DNA of 44,301 bases from Draconibacterium orientale (GTDB lineage Bacteria; Bacteroidota; Bacteroidia; Bacteroidales; JAADGE01), in assembly GCA_022729995.1 (NCBI GenBank), contig DZBS01000009.1:1-44301 (forward strand), read 5' to 3'. The notes under the pieces were generated by a model. That model saw nothing but the letters and a program-made list of their open reading frames with translations. It was not told the DNA's origin and did not search any database. Numbering within the stretch: position 1 is the first letter of the stretch; each line of letters starts with the position of its first letter. Positions 38,459 to 44,301 of the stretch are shown here, piece by piece. The position numbers were made by a program, and so were the translations under genes.

Positions 38459-40110
38459 CAAAATATTTAAAATTTGAAACTCCGGCTCAAAAGAATGCCG
38501 GTGATTTAGCCGGCGATTTTAAATTGGCAAACCACGGACTTGTTCACTTAGAAAGAGTTTTCTGGAATTTGCCCGAACCTGCGCTTTATGAAGAATCAAT
38601 TTTTAGAGGTGAAACAAAAATGATGCAAGGCGGTTCGCTTGTTGTTCACACCGGAAAATGGACTGCAAGAGCAGCTAACGACAAGTATATTGTTAAAGAA
38701 TCTATTCATAAAGATAATATTAATTGGGGTGAATATAACCGTCCGCTCGACCCTGAAAAATTTTCGGGAATATTTAACAGAATTCAAGCATTTTTGCAAG
38801 GAGAAGAACTTTTTGTACAGGATTTATATGTGGGAGGTGATGAAGAATATCGTTTGCCGATAAGAATAATTACCGACACAGCTTGGCAAAGTCTTTTTGC
38901 AAGAAATATGTTTATTAAACCTCTTACAAAAGAAGAATATAGAAATCATATTCCGGAATTTACACTAATTGCTTCACCAAAATTTAAACTCGACCCGAGA
39001 ATTGACGGAACTCTTTCTGAAACCGGAATTATTATAGATTTCTCTCGAAGAATGGCAATAATTGCAAATTCAAGTTATGCAGGTGAAATTAAGAAAACAA
39101 TGTTCACAGTAATGAACTATCTTAAACCTTTGCAAGGTGTAATGGCAATGCATTGTTCCGCAAATGTAGGAAAGAAAGGCGATGCGGCATTATTCTTCGG
39201 ACTTTCGGGAACAGGAAAAACTACACTTTCTGCCGACCCAGAAAGATCGCTTATTGGTGATGATGAACACGGCTGGAGCGATAACGGTATTTTTAATTTT
39301 GAAGCCGGTTGTTATGCAAAAGTTATAAGACTTTCGCAAGAAGCAGAACCGGAAATTCACGAATGTACACATAAATTTGGTTCGATATTGGAAAATGTTG
39401 TTTTCGACAGCACATCAAGAAGAATAGATTTAGACGACGACAGATTAACAGAAAATACAAGAATATCATATCCTTTAGAGTATATTCCAAATTCGGTTCC
39501 CGAGAAAAAAGTTGATTCGCACCCCCAAAATGTTATATTCTTAACTGCCGATGCACAAGGAGTTTTGCCTCCAATTGCTCGTTTGGATTTGAATCAGGCA
39601 ATATATCATTTCATAAGCGGATATACTTCAAAAATTGGCGGAACGGAAATCGGTCTTGGAATTGAACCCGTTATTACTTTCAGTGCTTGTTTTGGTGCAC
39701 CTTTTATGGTTCATCATCCATTTTATTATGCCGATTTATTGAGAAGAAAAATTGAAGCTCACGGTTCTAAAGTTTGGCTTGTTAATACAGGCTGGGTAGG
39801 AGGAAAGTTCGGAATCGGAAAACGAATAAGTATAAGGCATACAAGAAATATGCTTAATGCTGTTCTAAACGGCGAACTTGATAATGTTGAATTTAGAAAG
39901 GACAGTATTTTTGGATTTGAAGTTCCTCTTTCGTGCCCCAATGTTCCGGAAAGTGTATTTATACCTGAAAGTGCATGGGGAAACAAAAAAGAATATTGGC
40001 AAAAATATGATGCTTTGGCTTCAAGATATATTGAAAACTTTAAATTATTTTCAGACGGAGTTCCTGCCGAAGTTTTGGCTGCCGGTCCTAAGAGATATAA
40101 AGAAATATAA
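38455..40110 (+). CDS. pckA: ATP-dependent phosphoenolpyruvate carboxykinase
   Basis: The 551-residue enzyme starts at ATG 38455, which overlaps the preceding TGA; the open frame reaches back two codons to a TTG. Motifs are the kinase-1a P-loop GLSGTGKT (249-256), kinase-2 IGDDEHGW (267-274) and the R-residue segment near the N-terminus of the catalytic domain. These identify the ATP-type enzyme converting oxaloacetate to PEP (or the reverse in fermenting species). Coupling with the aminotransferase suggests aspartate-derived oxaloacetate as feed for gluconeogenesis, or PEP-derived oxaloacetate feeding fumarate or aspartate. Confidence 0.95.
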   Translation: MTKYLKFETPAQKNAGDLAGDFKLANHGLVHLERVFWNLPEPALYEESIFRGETKMMQGGSLVVHTGKWTARAANDKYIVKESIHKDNINWGEYNRPLDPEKFSGIFNRIQAFLQGEELFVQDLYVGGDEEYRLPIRIITDTAWQSLFARNMFIKPLTKEEYRNHIPEFTLIASPKFKLDPRIDGTLSETGIIIDFSRRMAIIANSSYAGEIKKTMFTVMNYLKPLQGVMAMHCSANVGKKGDAALFFGLSGTGKTTLSADPERSLIGDDEHGWSDNGIFNFEAGCYAKVIRLSQEAEPEIHECTHKFGSILENVVFDSTSRRIDLDDDRLTENTRISYPLEYIPNSVPEKKVDSHPQNVIFLTADAQGVLPPIARLDLNQAIYHFISGYTSKIGGTEIGLGIEPVITFSACFGAPFMVHHPFYYADLLRRKIEAHGSKVWLVNTGWVGGKFGIGKRISIRHTRNMLNAVLNGELDNVEFRKDSIFGFEVPLSCPNVPESVFIPESAWGNKKEYWQKYDALASRYIENFKLFSDGVPAEVLAAGPKRYKEI

Positions 40111-40171
40111 TTTGAGTTTTAGTTATATTGATTTTCTACTAAAAAATCTTTTAACACAATTTAATTAATGC

Positions 40172-40211
40172 AAAACCTTCAAGTATTTAATTTCTTGAAG
40201 GTTTTATTTTT
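40172..40211. terminator. intrinsic terminator after pckA
   Basis: The perfect 12-bp arms AAAACCTTCAAG / CTTGAAGGTTTT enclose a 10-nt loop and are followed by ATTTTT. It lies between convergent genes. Confidence 0.88.
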
Positions 40212-40229
40212 CGAAAGAAACATCTTCCG

Positions 40230-40688
40230 CTAATATAATTTCATTGAAGGAATAAGTTTCTTTTTTCCGGATACAATTTCTTTAATCCAAAAATCAGTAA
40301 TCCAAACATGAGCCCCGTTGCAATCGGATCTCATATATTTGAGTTTTTCGTTATCGAAATAATTCGTTTTTGAAAGAACTTTTTCTTCTCTTTGATTGCA
40401 AGTGTATGAAAGATTAAATTCCAAAATTTCATATCCTTCAATAAACATAGAATCTATTGTCTTTAACTCTGTAAGTTTAATTTTTTGCAGAATAAATTCT
40501 CTCGTAACTTTATCTTCGTCTTCAAAAGCACCTTGTTCTGTAATGGTTTTCAACATTAAGTCTTTTTGGAAGGTTTCGTTTCCGGCAATAAAGTTAATTG
40601 TTATAAATTTATCTGTCTTTTCTTTTTGGGCATTCGAGAAAGTAAATGAAAATGCCAATAACGTGATTAATAGAATAAGTCTTTTCAT
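40230..40688 (-). CDS. exported protein of unknown function
   Basis: This 152-residue protein has a clear signal peptide (MKRLILLITLLAFSFTFSNAQ, cleavage near residue 20) and a mixed alpha/beta body with two Cys (in SYTCNQREEK and MRSDCNGAHV). The pair could form a disulfide. No family was recognised. It is single, convergent with pckA, and followed upstream by the amidohydrolase gene on the same strand after 56 bp. A shared transcript is possible. Confidence 0.65.
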   Translation of the reverse strand: MKRLILLITLLAFSFTFSNAQKEKTDKFITINFIAGNETFQKDLMLKTITEQGAFEDEDKVTREFILQKIKLTELKTIDSMFIEGYEILEFNLSYTCNQREEKVLSKTNYFDNEKLKYMRSDCNGAHVWITDFWIKEIVSGKKKLIPSMKLY

Positions 40689-40744
40689 TTGTTCATATTT
40701 TGTGGTTTAATAATAACTATTTAAATTATATTTTATTGTATTTG

Positions 40745-42142
40745 TTATCCGAAAAGGAATTTTGCCGGATTTGTATTACAAAATCTTTTCTTAAGTCCGT
40801 CATCAATATCGGAATCAAAAAATTTAAACAGATATTCGTTATAAGAATTGTTTGTTAAAAGATTTATCATAAAATCCGAACCAAAAATTATTCTGTCGGC
40901 CAAAATATTATTTGTGTGGATTCTTAAAGTAAGCTCATGATAAAAAAGATTATTTATGCCTAAATCTCCAATGTCGGTATACACATTGTCATAATTTTTA
41001 ATGAGTTTAATTGTTTTATTTCTCCACGAATCGGGCGATGAAGTATTTTTTTGATGCCCGAAGTGAGCTAAATTAAGTTTTAGTTTAGGAAATTTTTCCA
41101 AAACTTTTTCCCATTTATCGGGCGATGTTAATTCCAAGTTATTTGTTGCAGTTACAAAACCGCCGTCGCTGCAATGAGTTGTTATAGGAATTCCTCTTTT
41201 TTCGCAGAAAGAATATAGTAAATTTGTTTTTTCCAATTCGTTGAGCTCTTTTTCCGGATATGGGTCAAATCCTAAAGGCGGATATAATTTAATTCCGGCA
41301 AAAAGAAAGTTAAAATCGAAGTTTGCAGAATGAACATCACCGTCGAAAGTGCCAAGTTTGTTGTAATATTCATTATAAAGATTTTCTCCGGAAAGTTTGT
41401 TAATATCATATTTACTAAAATATTGATTTAGTATTTTTTCTATTTTATGTAAGGTATAGTTTTTTGTGTTTATTCCCATAAAAGGAAAAATCTCGAATAA
41501 CTTTTTCCTTTTCTTTTCATTAATATCAATTTCCGAACTTATATGATCTATGTTAAATATTGACATTCCGTTTTCTTGTCTTTCGGAAACTACAATTTCA
41601 TTTTCATAATATCTTTTAATACCTGAAAATAAATCTTTAACTTGTTTTATTACAGTTTTTTGGGGCGGAAGTCTGTAAAATATTTTCTTTTCAAATTTAG
41701 TATCAATTTTCTTTTCGCTAAGTCCGAAATCAATAATTAAAGGAGTAAGAATAAATTTCTCGTAACCCGAGAATTCTCTTGCATAATTTAGTTGTTTGTC
41801 ATTTCTTAAATAATATTCAACATAAAGAAAATAGTCGCTAATATCGTTATCCATTATCGAAATTAGGTTCATTGCCCGAACCGATAAGTTATTTTCAGGG
41901 TTTCCTTTTTCGGCTTTAATTCTTTTTATTGTTCTTTTCAGGCTGCCCGTTCTGCTTAATGTTTGAAAAAATATTTTTAAATTGTCGGATATATAATTAA
42001 GTATTGCGTTTGCCGTAAATTTAAATGTGGGTTCGATATTCAGTCTGTCGACAAAAGCGGTAAAATTTGGGTGGCTTAAGTTAAAAGCATGAAAATGAAT
42101 ATCGAAAAACTTTTTATCGGGGAAGCGTGAGTTATAGTTCAT
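40745..42142 (-). CDS. amidohydrolase-family protein (TIM-barrel metal hydrolase)
   Basis: This 465-residue protein has the amidohydrolase-2 pattern: FDIHFHAF (13-20, His16-x-His18), a Lys in AGIKLYPPLGFDP (282-294), THCSDGG (322-328, His323), LNLAHFGH (356-363, His360 and His363) and the late metal ligand Asp423 in FGSDF. A long insertion (about 40-260) relative to compact members may form a cap. Members of this family include decarboxylases and lactonases, so the reaction is not predictable. No signal peptide is present, so it is probably cytoplasmic. Confidence 0.8.
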   Translation of the reverse strand: MNYNSRFPDKKFFDIHFHAFNLSHPNFTAFVDRLNIEPTFKFTANAILNYISDNLKIFFQTLSRTGSLKRTIKRIKAEKGNPENNLSVRAMNLISIMDNDISDYFLYVEYYLRNDKQLNYAREFSGYEKFILTPLIIDFGLSEKKIDTKFEKKIFYRLPPQKTVIKQVKDLFSGIKRYYENEIVVSERQENGMSIFNIDHISSEIDINEKKRKKLFEIFPFMGINTKNYTLHKIEKILNQYFSKYDINKLSGENLYNEYYNKLGTFDGDVHSANFDFNFLFAGIKLYPPLGFDPYPEKELNELEKTNLLYSFCEKRGIPITTHCSDGGFVTATNNLELTSPDKWEKVLEKFPKLKLNLAHFGHQKNTSSPDSWRNKTIKLIKNYDNVYTDIGDLGINNLFYHELTLRIHTNNILADRIIFGSDFMINLLTNNSYNEYLFKFFDSDIDDGLKKRFCNTNPAKFLFG

Positions 42143-42277
42143 CTTATTAATATTTGTAGTATTTTTTTTCCAAGAAATAGATATATAAAGTTACATAGAA
42201 TTATTAAATATCGGTTATAACTTTTTAATGTTTTTTAAATTGAATATTTTAAAAGAAGTTAACATTCAAGTTATTGA

Positions 42278-43798
42278 TTATTTTATCCATTCAGGAGCAA
42301 TATTAATATCAATATTAAAAACAGATTGACCCCAATAATACATTGCGAAACTAATTATAATTACCGACAACATATTCAGAAAAATTCCTGTTTTCATCAT
42401 ATCTTTTACCAGTATTTTTCCTGTTCCAAAAATTATTGCATTCGGAGGAGTTGCAACAGGAAGCATAAATGCCATTGAAGCTGCAAGTGTTGCAGGAATC
42501 ATAAAAAGTAAAGGATTTATGTTTACAGAAACGGCCAAAGCACCAATAATCGGCAGAGCCGTTTCTGTTGTTGCGGTGTTTGATGTTAGTTCTGTGAGGA
42601 AAGATATTAATGTGGTAATTATAAATATTACTATTAGAGGATGAATTCCGGATAATGATTTTAATTGTTCGCCAAACCAAACTGCTAAACCCGAGTTTGT
42701 AAAACCTTGTGCAAGAGCAAATCCTCCTCCGAATAACAAAACTATTCCCCAAGGAAGTTTCTTTATAATATCCGGCTCTAAAATTGCAAAACCCGGTTTT
42801 GATTTTGAAGGAATTATAAAAAGTATTACAGCTGCAAATATTGCTACTGTTCCGTCGTTAATAAATTCGGGGCTTTTAAATAACTTCTCCCAACCGGGAA
42901 AAATAAAACTTTCAATTTTTATTTCTGCACGAGTTATCCATAGTATTGCTAAACCGATGAAAACTACAAATATTGTTTTTTCTTCATAAGAAGTTTTACC
43001 TAATTCTTTATATTGATTTCTGAAAATATTTTTATCAATCGAATCTTTTTTAAATGTTGTTCTATACATTAAATATAAAACTATCCATGCCGAAAATAAA
43101 AGGAATATGCTCATTGGCAAGGCAAATATAAACCATTGCGAAAATGTAATTTCGGGAGCATTTGGAAATATTATTGCAAATATTCTGGTGAATGATAAAT
43201 TTGGCGGAGTTCCTATCAATGTTGCAATTCCGCCAATTGAAGCACTGTAGGCAATTCCTAAAAGTAAACTTATTGATAATTTTCGGGAATCTTTCTTGTT
43301 AAGTATTTCATCAAATTTATATATTATTGATATTCCAACCGGAACCATCATCATTGCAGTTGCAGTGTTCGACATCCACATGGAAAGGAAAGCGGTTGCA
43401 ATCATAAATCCGAATAATATCTTTCCGTGTCCGACACCTGTAATCATAAGAATCCTAATCGCAATTCTTTTGTGCAAATTATGTTTTTCCATTGCCAAGG
43501 CAACCAAAAATCCGCCGATAAACAAAAATATTATATGATTAAAATATAATGCCGAAACGTCTTTGCCGCTCATTATACTCAAAACCGGAAACAACACAAC
43601 GGGCAAAAGCGATGTTATTGCCAAAGGAATTGCGTCTGTAATCCACCAAACAGCCATTAAAACGGCAACTGCAAGTGTTGCGGTTACTTCGGGTTTTTCC
43701 GGATTCAAATCGGTAAATATTAATATCGATATTGAAAGAAGAAGTCCGACAATGAGACCTATTCTTTTTTGTATGGTATTTTTCTTAATTTCAGGCAT
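42278..43798 (-). CDS. SLC13/DASS-family sodium:dicarboxylate (or sulfate) symporter
   Basis: This 506-residue protein with about 11-12 helices carries the two Ser-Asn-Thr signature motifs of the DASS family: MSNTATAMMMVPVGIS (about 137-152) and LTSNTATTETALPIIGA (about 401-417), followed by ATLAASMAFMLPVATPPNA, the family pattern for the second hairpin. Members transport succinate, malate, citrate or sulfate with Na+. The sequence alone does not decide the substrate. The gene stands alone and is followed (upstream in coordinates) by the amidohydrolase gene after 135 bp. Confidence 0.92.
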   Translation of the reverse strand: MPEIKKNTIQKRIGLIVGLLLSISILIFTDLNPEKPEVTATLAVAVLMAVWWITDAIPLAITSLLPVVLFPVLSIMSGKDVSALYFNHIIFLFIGGFLVALAMEKHNLHKRIAIRILMITGVGHGKILFGFMIATAFLSMWMSNTATAMMMVPVGISIIYKFDEILNKKDSRKLSISLLLGIAYSASIGGIATLIGTPPNLSFTRIFAIIFPNAPEITFSQWFIFALPMSIFLLFSAWIVLYLMYRTTFKKDSIDKNIFRNQYKELGKTSYEEKTIFVVFIGLAILWITRAEIKIESFIFPGWEKLFKSPEFINDGTVAIFAAVILFIIPSKSKPGFAILEPDIIKKLPWGIVLLFGGGFALAQGFTNSGLAVWFGEQLKSLSGIHPLIVIFIITTLISFLTELTSNTATTETALPIIGALAVSVNINPLLFMIPATLAASMAFMLPVATPPNAIIFGTGKILVKDMMKTGIFLNMLSVIIISFAMYYWGQSVFNIDINIAPEWIK

Positions 43799-43987
43799 AT
43801 TTTATCAAATATTAACAAGTTATAAACGGTTTTAATTTATTATATTTATTCTATTGATTTGTTATCTTATAAGTCAAAATTAATATTTTTTTCAATATAT
43901 TATAATTCATAATTATTAATTGTTAAAGTAAAAAATGATATAATGGTTCAATTAACAATTCTCAATTAAAAAGAAATCCCCCAACAT

Positions 43988-44246
43988 TCTTTGTAAAGGC
44001 ATAGCCGTAGGGTTAAGGAAAGTATAATTATTGCTATTAAATGAAGTACAAATTCTTTTTTGTGTTTTTTTGAGTTTTTATTTTGTGTCTTTTGTGTAAC
44101 AGCTATTACACAAAGTTCCACAAAGAAAAGTTGGCACAAAGTTTCGCAAAAAATATAAGGGAAAAATGAATTTATTATTAATATACAATAATCCTTGTAA
44201 ATAAACTACATTTATATATTAACCCGAAGGCTATGCTTTGTAAAGC
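43988..44246. repeat. imperfect inverted repeat pair flanking about 200 bp
   Basis: The left copy (43988-44016) contains GGCATAGCC and GGGTTAA; the right copy (44219-44246) contains TTAACCC and GGCTATGC, their reverse complements. Over about 29 bp roughly three quarters of positions pair. Terminal inverted repeats with a non-coding centre recall a MITE, but no target-site duplication was identified. Confidence 0.4.
44090..44115. repeat. perfect 9-bp hairpin TTTGTGTAA / TTACACAAA
   Basis: The arms 44091-44099 and 44106-44114 are exact reverse complements around CAGCTA. Neighbouring TTTTGTG and CCACAAAG words allow a longer imperfect stem. There is no T run after it, so it is not a normal intrinsic terminator. 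Confidence 0.5.
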
Positions 44247-44280
44247 GGGAATTTGCACATTAGCATTTTATCACATTAAT

Positions 44281-44301
44281 AATTGAATAATTGAATAATT
44301 G
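44281..44301. repeat. short tandem repeat of AATTGAAT at window edge
   Basis: AATTGAAT is present twice in a row, followed by the first five bases of a third copy, and is cut by the window end. Confidence 0.4.

Larger units (their letters stand above)
43799..44301. other. non-coding region at the window end with inverted repeats
   Basis: No credible gene was found in these 503 bp. It is AT-rich and includes an imperfect long-range inverted repeat (43988-44016 with 44219-44246), a perfect hairpin (44090-44115) and several scattered CACAAAG and TTTGTG words on both sides of the hairpin. It may be a degenerate mobile element or a repeat common in the host genome; that cannot be judged from one copy. 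Confidence 0.5.

Noticed and set aside
1-44301. CRISPR arrays, tRNA/rRNA genes, transposases, prophage genes
   Set aside because: No regularly spaced direct repeats, no tRNA-like cloverleaf or rRNA sequence and no transposase or phage protein were recognised by reading.

Overview
The window looks like chromosomal DNA of an AT-rich Bacteroidetes/Bacteroidota bacterium. Three things support this: several promoter-like TAnnTTTG boxes (one with a TTTG box 19 nt upstream), genes typical of the phylum (a CCDC81-type HU/SPOR envelope protein, a DUF2723 membrane protein, small beta-barrels ending in Phe), and densely packed operons. It is respiratory and probably anaerobic or facultative, with sulfur compounds as the dominant theme. 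No rRNA, tRNA, CRISPR array or insertion sequence was seen.

Region 1 (1-12378, minus strand) is one long operon. In transcription order it encodes MrpE, MrpF, MrpG, a small MbxD-like protein, MrpB, MrpC, a 1043-residue double antiporter subunit, and NuoH-, NuoB-, NuoC- and NuoD-like subunits. A NuoI domain fused to a GltD/NfnB-type flavoprotein follows, then a dihydroorotate-dehydrogenase-like flavoprotein and a CBS protein cut by the window edge. Content and order match the archaeal Mbx/MBS (membrane-bound sulfane-sulfur reductase) operon rather than complex I. The residues agree. The NuoB-like subunit has three instead of four cluster cysteines. The NuoD-like subunit keeps only the first Cys of each NiFe-hydrogenase CxxC pair, with Glu in the second place. 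This suggests an ion-pumping sulfane-sulfur or disulfide reductase (or a related oxidoreductase) wired to NAD(P)H through the fused flavoprotein.

Region 2 (12645-24322) is a sulfur-respiration island. A cytochrome b with two C-terminal PAS domains and an octaheme cytochrome c of the tetrathionate reductase family are transcribed leftwards. Across a 346-bp promoter region, a rightward operon encodes a Tat-exported molybdopterin reductase with its 4x[4Fe-4S] and NrfD subunits (Psr/Phs type), two half-size YeeE/YedE transporters, and three membrane-anchored rhodanese proteins. All three rhodaneses end in a Lys-rich low-complexity arm closing with Gly-Gly-Gly-Cys. In two of them the catalytic Cys is missing. 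A convergent Crp/Fnr-family regulator with four N-proximal cysteines closes the island.

Region 3 (24548-43798) is mostly ordinary chromosome: small membrane proteins, two tandem beta-barrel paralogs, two polysaccharide deacetylases, TsaB, a large DUF2723 protein, an acyl-CoA carboxylase beta subunit, an HU/SPOR protein, GalE, an aminotransferase coupled to PEP carboxykinase by an ATGA overlap, an amidohydrolase and an SLC13 transporter. Five convincing intrinsic terminators were found, several between convergent genes. The last 500 bp appear non-coding and carry inverted repeats.

Working model (inference): YeeE-type permeases and periplasmic rhodaneses handle thiosulfate, polysulfide or persulfide sulfur outside the cytoplasmic membrane. 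The Psr/Phs-type and octaheme enzymes pass quinol electrons to sulfur oxyanions or polysulfide, and the MBS-like complex couples cytoplasmic sulfane-sulfur reduction to ion pumping.
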